A stretch of 21,348 nt of DNA from assembly GCA_035528235.1 (NCBI GenBank), contig DATKZB010000178.1:1-21348 (forward strand), in the 5' to 3' direction. A program made the translations under genes and the position numbers. The notes below the pieces were generated by a model. The model did not search any database. It was not told the origin of the DNA and saw only the letters and a program-made list of their open reading frames with translations. The first letter of the stretch is position 1, and each line of letters opens with the position of its first letter. The stretch comes from DATKZB01 sp035528235. GTDB taxonomy: Bacteria > Planctomycetota > Phycisphaerae > FEN-1346. Shown one piece after another: positions 15,101 through 21,348 of the stretch.

Positions 15101-15303
15101 ATCAGCGTCGTCCACAGGGCCAGCGCCAGAACCCAGCGCCCGAGGGGGCCGAAGTCGGCGGCCTGGTCCAGGGCCGTGACGATGGCGGCGGCGCCGACCA
15201 CGAGCGCCGCGGCCAGCAGCAGGCCCTCCACGACACGCCGCACGCGCCACATCCGACGCACGAGGTGCACCTGGTCCAGCAACGTCAGATAGCCTTGCGT
15301 CAT
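12106..15303 (-). CDS. DUF4175-like large membrane protein of the MoxR/Bat operon
   Basis: 1065 residues. Three hydrophobic segments near the N-terminus (about 26-46, 55-77 and 150-170, the last VSLAAALLVAVAYVLW) indicate inner-membrane anchoring. A beta-rich region follows (to about residue 490), then a long charged helical region with coiled-coil character (QQLADVMQRS, YMKKLKDGD, KEIEEKYEKLPKRRDDEE). Next come glycine/basic linkers (GGRSGSGRRGRATG, GGGKKTGGGRRG) and a helical C-terminus. Size, architecture and the place after vWA genes resemble DUF4175/TIGR02302-type proteins of MoxR-linked clusters. ATG at 15303 is chosen because the protein starts cleanly before the first membrane segment; the RBS is weak. 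The gap to the upstream vWA gene is 28 bp. The function is unknown; a scaffold role in envelope-complex assembly is speculation. Confidence 0.78.
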   Translation of the reverse strand: MTQGYLTLLDQVHLVRRMWRVRRVVEGLLLAAALVVGAAAIVTALDQAADFGPLGRWVLALALWTTLIGAGWYRVVRPAVAPHTDDYFAALMEKRLPSLGNRLINALQLGREDEPQAPRLVEAIVADGIRVVDDVDPGRTVSGPGLARGAVSLAAALLVAVAYVLWAGPAAETHLMRVLLPGADIAPFTWTRLAVDVEPGDRLLEGSPLTVRATTAGRLPDEALLHWTDAADRRRLLRLEAEGGGKFAHTFPALDTALEFYVTAGDAESPRFRVAVDRRPRIEAMSVVYTYPAYAELPERTVDDFDGHLHGLPGTQARLTLRANKPMKRLALAMSDGPQVVAAPADTEGLVWTIPLTLQRAGTYRLHLGDTQGYELEVPATYTVTLQVDGPPAVAFARPGRDLQRMPEGKVDFLVVAQDDLGLGPVTMVGRTNGAEPKALQAWPSEGAAARRVDLPLARTVAELGLKGGDRLQYWAVAEDRRPGTPGRAETRKFHLLVLTPEQGAALLERQLADYAKVITELIRLQRLNRSESAEAKPAGPLVDRQSLIRRQTQQLADVMQRSAFPAQTIVDALRELAAGPMAQVIGLLESYRDAVALEEGKGFARQSLPVQDQIVEALEELLLRLNRTEQVRRYMKKLKDGDPVKHGEVKDVLAKVADDLDKFLNDVKEIEEKYEKLPKRRDDEEVTGEGLPEVEAIEHRLDRWKKWFKDSVDAITKLPDGFVADAFLSENVSTIFEEIEKQARPPTVEIATPVEEGAKALAEEVAEDLEMWMPDIGDNLRWVMEDPIEGTFDVPEAKLPSSLQDMIGDLIEDLEDFDEEADDVTGAWGGNMQVGWGIADGPISSYAALGKTGNQLPNASEMGGRSGSGRRGRATGQMVGAESRGLEGRPTPARLTNERYEAGTPKADKQLDPRGATGGGKKTGGGRRGLQGGTPPDFVSDMERLAKNQALLREKAQKVARELEFGGRPLGGVQRAIELMKGVEGDLRDLRYDDAARKRKMAVEALREAASQVDQAVNLSLQKAPHLSPELRDRINAGAQQALPEGFEDIVGAYYKALSRDADQ

Positions 15304-15331
15304 GGCTGCACCCGATTCCGGTTTCGTGTTC

Positions 15332-17623
15332 TCACACCAGATGGTTCCGCCGCCTGACGACCCACTCGGCACAGATGAGCACCAGGAAAACCATGAAGAG
15401 GGCCGGCGAGTTCCACATCTGGGTCGTCCGGGTCTTCCGGACGACGCGTGGCGCCGCGGGCAGCGCCGCCACGAGGTCGCCGGTGGCCTTCTCGTCGTCG
15501 AGTTCGGCGTAGGTTCCGCCGGTCAGGCGGGCAATCTGTCCCATGACCGCCACGTTGGGCGTGGGGTCTTCGAGTTCGATCTTCGAGCCCTCGACGAGGA
15601 ACTCGGTCCGCTGGGTGGCCACGTCGGCGGTGCCCTCGCCGGCGGCGCGGAGGAGGCGCGCGGCCACCTCGAACCGTCCGCCGCGGTCGGGAAAGTACGT
15701 GGCCGTCCAGCCGTTGGGGTCGGCCAGGTCGGCCGCCGGAACGAGCGGGGCCGTCCGGCCGTCGGGCGCGGCCACCGTCAGGGCCAGCGAGGTCTCGCCA
15801 CCCTCCTCGCCGGGCAGCATGACGGCCGGGTTCCGCCGCACCGTCACGGTCACCCGCTGGCCGCGCTGGTACGACGCCGACGCCGTCGAGACCGTCAGGG
15901 CGGTCCGCTCCGACACGACGTCGCGGTGGGCCAGCCACCGGACCATCTGCGACCAGAACCGGACGTACAGCGTGTCGGGCCGGCCCGTCAGGCGCGTCAG
16001 GCGCGACCACCGCCAGGTCGTGTCGGCGGTAAACACCACCACGGCGCCCTTGCCGAAGGCCTGGCTGGCCAGGACGACGTAGCCTTCGCCGCCGGCCGAG
16101 AGGGGGTCGCGGAGCGGGTGCCGCGCCAGCACCGTCGCACCGGGCTTGGCACCCTTGACCGCGACGATGCCCTGGAGTTCGGGCAGACCTTCCCAGAGGG
16201 CGGCGTCGCGGCTCATGTCGCCGGTGACGGCCAGGGCGGGGTGCCGCCGGCCGTCGGGGGTCAGGCGGAAGCGGAAGGGTTCGTCAATCTGCTCGATGCC
16301 GCCGGCGGCCGTTTCGATGGGCAGAAGGTCGGCCAGCGGGGTGCGGACGAGGCCGTCGGCCGAGAGGTTGCGGTACCCGCCGAGGATCATCAGGCCGCCG
16401 CCGGCCTCGACCCAGTCGCGCAGGGCCCGGTACGCGGCGGGGTCGAGCATGCGCGACTCGAAATCGCCGAGCAGGACGACGTTGATCTTCTTGAGTCGCT
16501 CGGCCGTCACGAGTTCCGACCCGGCCAGGACGCCGGCGACCGAGGCCTGGTCGGGGCTGGCGGCCCGGACGAACGTGATGAGGTCTACGTCGGGGTCGTC
16601 GGCCAGCCGCTGCCGCAGAAACTTGTACTCGGGCCGGAGCACGCCCTCGATGTACAGGACGCGGATGGGCTGGGCGTCGACGCGGAGTTTAAAGAGGCCG
16701 GTGTTGTTGGCGGTGGTGCGTTCGTTCTTGGGCGACCCCAGCCGCACGCTCATCACGAAGTCGCCCGGGTCGGCCGGCGTCAGGGTGAGCGTGACGAGTT
16801 TCTCAGTCGATCCCCGGGCCAGGGCCACGCGTTCGGTGACGAGCGGCGTGCCGGCCCGCTCGATGTAGACGGGCACCTCGAGCGCCCCGCCGCCGTCCTT
16901 GCGCACCAGCACGTTCACCTGCACGGCGTTGTGGACGAGCGTGCGGGCGGGGGCGTCGACCGAACGCACCGCCAGGTCGACCGACGCCTGGGCGGCCCCC
17001 CGCGCCGACGGAAACCCCAGGGCGAACACCGGCAGCGGGTACTCTTGCAGGGCCATGTAGTTGCGCCGGCCGGTGGTGTCGCACCCGTCGCTGACAAGGA
17101 GGACGCCGGCGGCGTTGCGGCCGCGCAGACGCGACCCCACCGACCGCATGGCCCGCACGAGGTCGGTCTGCTCGGCGTTGGGTTCGGGGGCGAGGGTGCC
17201 GCCCTCGAGTTCGCGCCCGGCGACGTCGAAGACGCGGACGCGGAACCCGGCGGCGAGCGCGCGGCCGGCGGGCGACTCCGTCAGCCACCACCGGGCCTGC
17301 TGATACCGGGTGGCGTGGGCGGCACGGGCGCCCGCGGGAGGCAGCGACATGCTCTGCGAATCGTCGAGGATGACGGCCACCTCGGCCGGCTCGGTCTCCC
17401 GCACCACGTGCCGCCAGGCGGGCTTGACGAGCGCCACCAGCAGGGCCAGCAGCCCGAGCGACCGCACGATGAAGAGGGTCCACGCGAGGCGGCGGCCGCT
17501 GCGGCGGTAGATGTCGAGGTACGTCAGGGCCAGCAGGGCCAACGACCCGAGGGTCACGACGACCCAGAACCACGGCGGGTCGAAGTTCTGCAGCGTCACC
17601 TCAGCCAGCAGGCCGAATCGCAT
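15332..17623 (-). CDS. membrane von Willebrand A protein with glutamine-amidotransferase-like domain
   Basis: 763 residues. Two N-terminal membrane segments (about 18-38 and 48-68) precede a vWA domain whose metal-binding MIDAS motif is complete (ILDDSQSMS; D87, S89, S91); VLLVSDGCDT supplies the later vWA aspartate. A beta-rich linker leads to a class-I glutamine-amidotransferase-like fold (RVLYIEGVLRPEYKFLRQRL, then LRDWVEAGGGLMILGGY and GKGAVVVFTADTTWRW). A last membrane segment lies near the end (FMVFLVLICAEWVV). This matches the large vWA protein commonly beside BatA in planctomycete MoxR operons. ATG at 17623 lies in the long frame with a poor RBS and a hairpin (17643-17664) upstream. 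The ligand and partners are unknown. Confidence 0.85.
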   Translation of the reverse strand: MRFGLLAEVTLQNFDPPWFWVVVTLGSLALLALTYLDIYRRSGRRLAWTLFIVRSLGLLALLVALVKPAWRHVVRETEPAEVAVILDDSQSMSLPPAGARAAHATRYQQARWWLTESPAGRALAAGFRVRVFDVAGRELEGGTLAPEPNAEQTDLVRAMRSVGSRLRGRNAAGVLLVSDGCDTTGRRNYMALQEYPLPVFALGFPSARGAAQASVDLAVRSVDAPARTLVHNAVQVNVLVRKDGGGALEVPVYIERAGTPLVTERVALARGSTEKLVTLTLTPADPGDFVMSVRLGSPKNERTTANNTGLFKLRVDAQPIRVLYIEGVLRPEYKFLRQRLADDPDVDLITFVRAASPDQASVAGVLAGSELVTAERLKKINVVLLGDFESRMLDPAAYRALRDWVEAGGGLMILGGYRNLSADGLVRTPLADLLPIETAAGGIEQIDEPFRFRLTPDGRRHPALAVTGDMSRDAALWEGLPELQGIVAVKGAKPGATVLARHPLRDPLSAGGEGYVVLASQAFGKGAVVVFTADTTWRWSRLTRLTGRPDTLYVRFWSQMVRWLAHRDVVSERTALTVSTASASYQRGQRVTVTVRRNPAVMLPGEEGGETSLALTVAAPDGRTAPLVPAADLADPNGWTATYFPDRGGRFEVAARLLRAAGEGTADVATQRTEFLVEGSKIELEDPTPNVAVMGQIARLTGGTYAELDDEKATGDLVAALPAAPRVVRKTRTTQMWNSPALFMVFLVLICAEWVVRRRNHLV

Positions 17624-17642
17624 CGCGTGTTACCCGGATTGC

Positions 17643-17664
17643 CGCCGCGCGCGGGGGCGCGGCG
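17643..17664. other. GC-rich hairpin in the leader of the vWA gene
   Basis: CGCCGCGC (17643-17650) pairs perfectly with GCGCGGCG (17657-17664) around the loop GCGGGG, about 20 nt upstream of the minus-strand start at 17623. The loop equals that of hairpin 2 in the element at 11958-12064, perhaps by chance. It may influence translation of the vWA gene. Confidence 0.4.
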
Positions 17665-17677
17665 TGTTCCCGTTTAC

Positions 17678-17797
17678 TCCTACAACGCCACTTCGCACTT
17701 CCTCACGCCTGGCGGCCTTCCCAGGCCGCCAGGAACAGCGTCGGGCCCGATCGCGGCGGCCTGGGAAGGCCGCCGCGCAACATATAGCGCTGTCAAA
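17678..17797. repeat. BIME-like element, family 1, copy E1
   Basis: Starts with TCCTACAACGCCACTTCGC (17678-17696), identical to the copy at 20130. Hairpin 1 is CCTGGCGGCCT (17708-17718) with AGGCCGCCAGG (17723-17733), loop TCCC. Hairpin 2 is CGCGGCGGCCT (17752-17762) with AGGCCGCCGCG (17767-17777), loop GGGA. The inner 20 bp of hairpin 2 are the exact reverse complement of those of hairpin 1. The right terminal repeat has decayed (GCGCTGTCAAA against GCGCTGTAGGA in the other copy). It occupies most of the 182-bp gap between the two vWA genes, 8 bp after the BatA-like stop. No gene was seen in this gap. Confidence 0.85.
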
Positions 17798-17805
17798 TTA
17801 CGTTG

Positions 17806-20112
17806 TCAGGCGGCGGACCGGCCGGCGCCGGGCAGGACGTCGCGTTTGCCCAACGCGTCCGTCGCCCGTGCCGCGCGCCGCTTCGACAGCCAGTTTGCCA
17901 CCCACGGCTCCGCCACCGCCACCACCAGGGCGAGGCCCAGGAGGACGTTCCAGAGCCCCAGGCCGAGGCGCGCCACCTGGCCGGCCTCGGTCACCGACTC
18001 GGGGTCGTCGATGTACACGACCTGGGCATCGCCGGCAATGCCGGTGAGGTCGTCGCGTCCGAGATACCGCTGGACGGATTCCTCTGCCGGCAGGTTGGCG
18101 GCGAACATCGCGGTGGGCGCGGCCGCATCGCCGCCGGTCGTCGGACGGAGCCGGTAGACGCCCGCCCCCTCGGTTTCGGTGAAGACGGCGACCGCCGAGG
18201 CGGCCTCGTCGCGCGGGTCGGGTCCGCCGTAACCGACGCGGCCGTCGGGCTTGTCCACCTGGAGGGTCTGCACCTGGGTGGACGACGCCGGCAGGGCGAC
18301 GACCTGGCCCGTCCGGACGAAGTTCCCCCGCTGGACCTGCTGCTGGGCCATGTACGAGACCACCCGGTAGAGCCACGGCACGAAAGTCGGCTGGAGGGGG
18401 AAGTTGGTCCAGTCGCGGTCGATGGTGGAGACGAACATCAGCACGCGCCCCTGCCCGGCGCGCCGCTCCAGCAGCAGCGGCTCGCCCGCCGGGCCGCGCA
18501 TCAGCACGTCGGCGTCGAGCGGCTCAATGTCGAAGCGCCGGGTGAACCGCACCGACGTCAGGCTGCCCAGCCCCCCCGTGCCGAACCCCGCCAGGGCCGG
18601 ATGCGTCTCGTCGACGGAGGCCACGAACCCGGCGTCTTGGTCCGGGCCGGCGGGCAGGGCCGACTCGGCCTCGGCCTCGACCAGCCGCGTCAGCCGCCCC
18701 GGCAGCAGGCCGCCATGGAGCCGGTGTTTACCCACCCAGGCGTCGTAGACCTTCGGGTCGACGCGGTCGCCCAGCGTGATGAGGAGGCTGCCGCCCTGGT
18801 CGACGTACTTTTCGAGGGCCTCCAGGGCCGCCGGCGACAGGTTGGCCACGTTGGCCATGACGACAAGGCGGTAATCGCGCAGGCGCGGCAAGGCGACCTC
18901 GACGGGGGTAATCTGGTCGACGAGGATGGGGGCGTCGACCACGGCGACGCCGGCCTTTCCCGCCCCGGCCTCGGGCCGGACGGTCAGGGCCAGGCGCAGG
19001 AAGAACAGTTCGTCCTGGGCCGCAACGTGCGACGGCGCACCGTTGATGGCCAGCAGGCGGAGGCGGTCCTCGACGTGGACGGCAAAGTACCGGCGATCGT
19101 CGGCGGCCAGCGACTCGGCCTCGGCGCCGTCGCCGCCCGAGAGGACGATCCGCCCGCCGTGCCAGCCCGCCTTCGTGAACCGGTGGACGAAACGGATGAT
19201 GCGCGACCGGCCGGCCTCCAACTCCACCTCCTGCTGGTTGACGGGCTCGTCGTCAACCACCAGCGTGGCCGTGGCGGTGCGCGACCGAGGGCCGTGGTTC
19301 GTCAGGAGCACGCGGAACGTGAACGGCACGTGCAGCATCGGCCGGGCCGCGCCGTACTGGACGGCGTCGACGGAGAGGTTGGCCGGCTGCCCGTCGTCGG
19401 GCCGCGTGGCCACCATGAGGACACCCGCGCGGGAATCGAGGCCCTCCATGCCGCCGACCGGGACGGCGGATTCCTGGAGATCGCTGAAGACGTAGATCTC
19501 GGCGCCGGCGCTGGCGCCGGCCTCGGCGTCGGCCACGCCGAGCGTGACGGAGGCGGCCCGGACGGCGGCGTCGACGTCGGTGGCGAGGTCGGTGGGGGCG
19601 GCTTCGCGGATGGCCAGTCGCACGGCCTCGAGGTCGGTGGTGGGTTTCTCGAAGAGGACTTTCGGGCCGACTTCGCGCAGGCCCGCCAGGACGACGGTGG
19701 CCTTGTCGCCGCGCCGGGGGTCGAGTTCGCCGATGACGGCCAGGGCCCCCGCCTTGGCCCGTTCGAGCAGGACGCCGCGGGCGCCGGAGGCGGTCATGGA
19801 AGCCGAATCGTCGAGGACGATGGCCACCTGCCTGCCCCCGCCGCCCATCCCCAGCAGACCGGCCAGGCCGGGCGTCCGGATGAGCGGCTGCGCGAGGGCC
19901 AGGACGAAGAACGCCAGCAGCGCCATCCGCAAAACGAGGAGCAGCAGGTCCTGGATGCGTGCGCGGCGGGCGGAGCGGATGAACTGCTCGTCGAAGAACT
20001 GGTTCGTCGAAAAGACGATCTTCTGGGCCCGGCGCGACCGCCTCAGGTGCAGAATCAGCGGCACCGCCACGGCCAGCAGGCCGAGTAGAAACCAGGGGGC
20101 CAACAGCGTCAT
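17806..20112 (-). CDS. BatA-like membrane von Willebrand A protein
   Basis: 768 residues. The N-terminus matches the aerotolerance-regulator (BatA) N-terminal domain: MTLLAPWFLLGLLAVAVPLI as first membrane segment, then HLRRSRRAQKIVFST and a second segment (about 55-76). The vWA domain carries an intact MIDAS (VLDDSASM; D101, S103, S105) and YVFSDLQES. Downstream are an Ig-like/beta region and a glutamine-amidotransferase-like region (LRLLAINGAP, LEKYVDQGGSLLITLGD, GRVLMFVSTIDRDW). A final membrane segment, WNVLLGLALVVAVAE, and a basic tail end the protein. ATG at 20112-20110 has AGGAAG 7 nt upstream. It is flanked closely on both sides by family-1 BIME-like copies. Bat proteins are linked to envelope or oxidative stress, but the mechanism is not settled. 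Confidence 0.9.
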   Translation of the reverse strand: MTLLAPWFLLGLLAVAVPLILHLRRSRRAQKIVFSTNQFFDEQFIRSARRARIQDLLLLVLRMALLAFFVLALAQPLIRTPGLAGLLGMGGGGRQVAIVLDDSASMTASGARGVLLERAKAGALAVIGELDPRRGDKATVVLAGLREVGPKVLFEKPTTDLEAVRLAIREAAPTDLATDVDAAVRAASVTLGVADAEAGASAGAEIYVFSDLQESAVPVGGMEGLDSRAGVLMVATRPDDGQPANLSVDAVQYGAARPMLHVPFTFRVLLTNHGPRSRTATATLVVDDEPVNQQEVELEAGRSRIIRFVHRFTKAGWHGGRIVLSGGDGAEAESLAADDRRYFAVHVEDRLRLLAINGAPSHVAAQDELFFLRLALTVRPEAGAGKAGVAVVDAPILVDQITPVEVALPRLRDYRLVVMANVANLSPAALEALEKYVDQGGSLLITLGDRVDPKVYDAWVGKHRLHGGLLPGRLTRLVEAEAESALPAGPDQDAGFVASVDETHPALAGFGTGGLGSLTSVRFTRRFDIEPLDADVLMRGPAGEPLLLERRAGQGRVLMFVSTIDRDWTNFPLQPTFVPWLYRVVSYMAQQQVQRGNFVRTGQVVALPASSTQVQTLQVDKPDGRVGYGGPDPRDEAASAVAVFTETEGAGVYRLRPTTGGDAAAPTAMFAANLPAEESVQRYLGRDDLTGIAGDAQVVYIDDPESVTEAGQVARLGLGLWNVLLGLALVVAVAEPWVANWLSKRRAARATDALGKRDVLPGAGRSAA

Positions 20113-20129
20113 GCGTTCTTCCTGCCTAT

Positions 20130-20251
20130 TCCTACAACGCCACTTCGCTATTTCATGCCGCCTGGCGGCCTTCCTAGGCCGCCAGGAAAACGCTCCCGGC
20201 CCGCTCGCGGCGGCCTAGGAAGGCCGCCGCGCGACACGTGGCGCTGTAGGA
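20130..20251. repeat. BIME-like element, family 1, copy E2
   Basis: 14-bp terminal inverted repeats with one mismatch: TCCTACAACGCCAC (20130-20143) and GTGGCGCTGTAGGA (20238-20251). Between them are two perfect 11-bp hairpins: CCTGGCGGCCT with AGGCCGCCAGG (20161-20186, loop TCCT) and CGCGGCGGCCT with AGGCCGCCGCG (20206-20231, loop AGGA). The inner 20 bp of the hairpins are reverse complements of each other. Compared with copy E1, the only change inside each hairpin is C to T in loop 1 and the mirrored G to A in loop 2. It fills most of the gap between the DUF58 stop and the BatA-like start. No gene was seen in this gap. Confidence 0.88.
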
Positions 20252-20265
20252 CGATCCTGCCAGCG

Positions 20266-20285
20266 GGCCGGACCGGCGTCCGGCC
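20266..20285. other. stem-loop just after the DUF58 gene
   Basis: GGCCGGAC (20266-20273) and GTCCGGCC (20278-20285) form a perfect 8-bp stem with the loop CGGC, 10 bp beyond the minus-strand stop of the DUF58 gene. It is a candidate attenuator or mRNA 3'-end stabiliser. There is no T-run, so it is a poor intrinsic terminator. Confidence 0.45.
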
Positions 20286-20295
20286 GGGGCCGGCC

Positions 20296-21231
20296 TCAAT
20301 AAGCCATGCGCGCCACGTGCTGGTGGCTGCGGCGCGTCAGGAACGTACCCAAAAACACGTCGAACGGTTCGGTGGTGTCGGCCATGGCATAGCCGATCTC
20401 GTGCGACATGCACCCCCGCCGCACGCCGTCGAGGTGCGCCGTAAGTTGCCCGAGGTAATGGTTGCGGATGGCCTCGGCGTCGGAGGCGATGGTGGCGTGA
20501 GTCTCGATGTCCTCAATCTGCCCGGCGTCGCGGAACGGAAACGTGAGTTCGGCCTGGTCGAGGACCTGGAGGACCACCACCTCGTGTTTCTTGTGGCGGA
20601 AGTGGCCGAGCGCGTCGATGAGGTCGCCCGTGTCGGAGCCCGTCCCGCCGAACAGGTCCGAGAGGACGACGACCAGGGCCCGGCGTTTCATGGTCTCGGC
20701 CAGTTGGTGGAAGGTGCGCGGCAGGTCGGTCTCGCCCTCGGGGCGGACGTTCTCGAGTTGTTCCAGGACGACGCGCAAGTGGCTTCGGCCCTGGCGCGGC
20801 GGGATGTTGAGGCGCACGCGGTCGCCGCACACGATCAGGCCGAAGGCGTCGTGCTGGACCATCATCAGGTACGCCAGCGCCGCCGCCAGGTACGAGGCGT
20901 ACTCGAGTTTGCTCATCGGCCCCGTGTGGCGATAGCCCATGGAGGCCGAGGCGTCGAGCACGAGGTACCCGCGCAGGTTCGTCTGTTCCTCGTACTGCTT
21001 GACGTAGAGGCGGTCGCGCTTGGCGAGGATCTTCCAGTCGAGGTGGCGCAGGTCGATGCCGGCCGTGTACTCGCGGTGCTCGGCAAACTCGACGGCAAAC
21101 CCGCGTTGCGGCGACCGGTGTTGGCCGGAGAATAGCCCCTCGACGACGAGGCGCGCCGCCAGGCCGAGGTTCTTGAGTTTCGCCAGGGCGGCGGGGTCGA
21201 GGTATCGGGTGCCTCGGGCGGGTTCAGGCAT
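20296..21231 (-). CDS. DUF58 domain protein (vWA-like)
   Basis: 311 residues, soluble. The DUF58 signature is clear: EFAEHREYTAGIDLRHLDW (48-66), then KRDRLYVKQYEEQTNLRGY (71-89), leading into a MIDAS-type LVLDASASM (D93, S95, S97). RRALVVVLSDLFGG gives the later aspartate. DUF58 proteins are encoded next to MoxR AAA+ ATPases and are thought to be their partners or clients in cofactor insertion or complex assembly. ATG at 21231-21229 overlaps the end of the MoxR frame by 8 bp and has no good RBS, so translation is probably coupled. Confidence 0.93.
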   Translation of the reverse strand: MPEPARGTRYLDPAALAKLKNLGLAARLVVEGLFSGQHRSPQRGFAVEFAEHREYTAGIDLRHLDWKILAKRDRLYVKQYEEQTNLRGYLVLDASASMGYRHTGPMSKLEYASYLAAALAYLMMVQHDAFGLIVCGDRVRLNIPPRQGRSHLRVVLEQLENVRPEGETDLPRTFHQLAETMKRRALVVVLSDLFGGTGSDTGDLIDALGHFRHKKHEVVVLQVLDQAELTFPFRDAGQIEDIETHATIASDAEAIRNHYLGQLTAHLDGVRRGCMSHEIGYAMADTTEPFDVFLGTFLTRRSHQHVARMAY

Positions 21232-21348
21232 GGCTGGCCGCGGTCAGTTGATCGTATTCCTCGGGCCCCGGCTCGCCCACCTCCTTCAGCAGCCGCGCGA
21301 TGATGGCGTCGGCGTCGATGCCCTGGGCCTCGGCGTGGTAACTGGGCA
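21224..21348 (-). CDS. MoxR-family AAA+ ATPase, C-terminal end only
   Basis: Only the last 40 codons are in the window. The frame ends at TGA (complement of 21224-21226), 8 bp inside the DUF58 gene. The visible sequence includes SYHAEAQGIDADAIIARLLK and then EVGEPGPEEY, which matches the end of MoxR-type ATPases, where a 'AEAEG...II..LL..V..P' pattern precedes the stop. Walker motifs would lie outside the window. The identification rests on this tail and on the DUF58/vWA context, in which MoxR is almost always the first gene. Confidence 0.8.
   Translation of the reverse strand, partial: PSYHAEAQGIDADAIIARLLKEVGEPGPEEYDQLTAASHA

Noticed and set aside
11662..15357. Very long plus-strand open frame (1231 codons) opposite the DUF4175-like gene, with similar ones at 9611-11863, 15302-18157 and 17803-20088
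   Set aside because: Antisense frames stay open because of high GC in third codon positions. Their translations are low-complexity and show no domain, whereas the opposite strand has clear domains, signal peptides and membrane segments.
17768..17796. Perfect TTGACA on the minus strand at the right end of element E1, as a promoter for the vWA gene
   Set aside because: With 16-18 nt spacing the -10 position is GC-only (GCGGCC for 17 nt). The AT-rich TATAT is just 4 nt away, so no usable -10 is present.
17643..17797. CRISPR array or tandem repeats in the hairpin-rich gaps
   Set aside because: The repeats are inverted pairs with loops, not regularly spaced direct units. No cas-like gene is present.
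20266..20285. Intrinsic terminator after the DUF58 gene
   Set aside because: The stem is strong, but the minus strand downstream has no T-run, so it is listed only as a stem-loop.

Overview
The window looks like a chromosome segment of a high-GC planctomycete-type bacterium (phylum inferred, class not determined). The evidence is a twin-arginine-exported Gfo/Idh/MocA oxidoreductase, an exported NIPSNAP protein with a 'HRREWLGAG'-style signal, and a long MoxR/DUF58/von Willebrand A/DUF4175-like operon. Coding density is high and codon use outside one island is strongly GC-biased.

Layout. (1) 1-979, minus: oxidoreductase, 3' end outside the window. (2) 980-1314: divergent intergenic region with one sigma70-like promoter for each direction. 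(3) 1290-5202: a three-gene DNA modification/defence-type cassette bounded by 97-bp imperfect direct repeats. It holds a GHKL ATPase with a C-terminal PD-(D/E)XK-like nuclease domain, a cytosine-C5 DNA methyltransferase and a Vsr-type endonuclease. The repeats are the RBS, start codon and signal-peptide coding region of the NIPSNAP gene, so the cassette sits between a truncated first copy and a complete second copy (5131-5913). (4) 5939-8690, plus: a promoter, a 5'-UTR hairpin and a tight operon of methyltransferase, family 2 glycosyltransferase and zinc-ribbon methyltransferase, probably for a surface glycan. (5) 21348 down to 8715, minus: the tail of a MoxR-type AAA+ ATPase, DUF58 protein, BatA-like vWA membrane protein, second vWA/glutamine-amidotransferase-like membrane protein, DUF4175-like membrane protein, exported PA14/PKD/helical-repeat protein, and exported CBM-like protein.

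How the genes work together. In the cassette the gene junctions overlap by 4 bp (GTGA, ATGA), so ATPase, methylase and Vsr are probably made together. Methylation would mark self DNA, while the ATPase-nuclease and/or Vsr cut foreign DNA or repair the methylase's mutagenic by-products. The minus-strand operon matches the MoxR/Bat arrangement: an AAA+ chaperone plus DUF58 and vWA membrane proteins, here followed by envelope proteins. That operon is interrupted by REP/BIME-like elements. Two copies of one family flank the BatA-like gene, and a second family lies between the DUF4175-like and PA14/PKD genes. In each element two hairpins are reverse complements of each other, and differences are mirrored between the halves.

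No tRNA, rRNA, CRISPR array, transposase or integrase gene was recognised. All calls come from reading the sequence. No database search was run.
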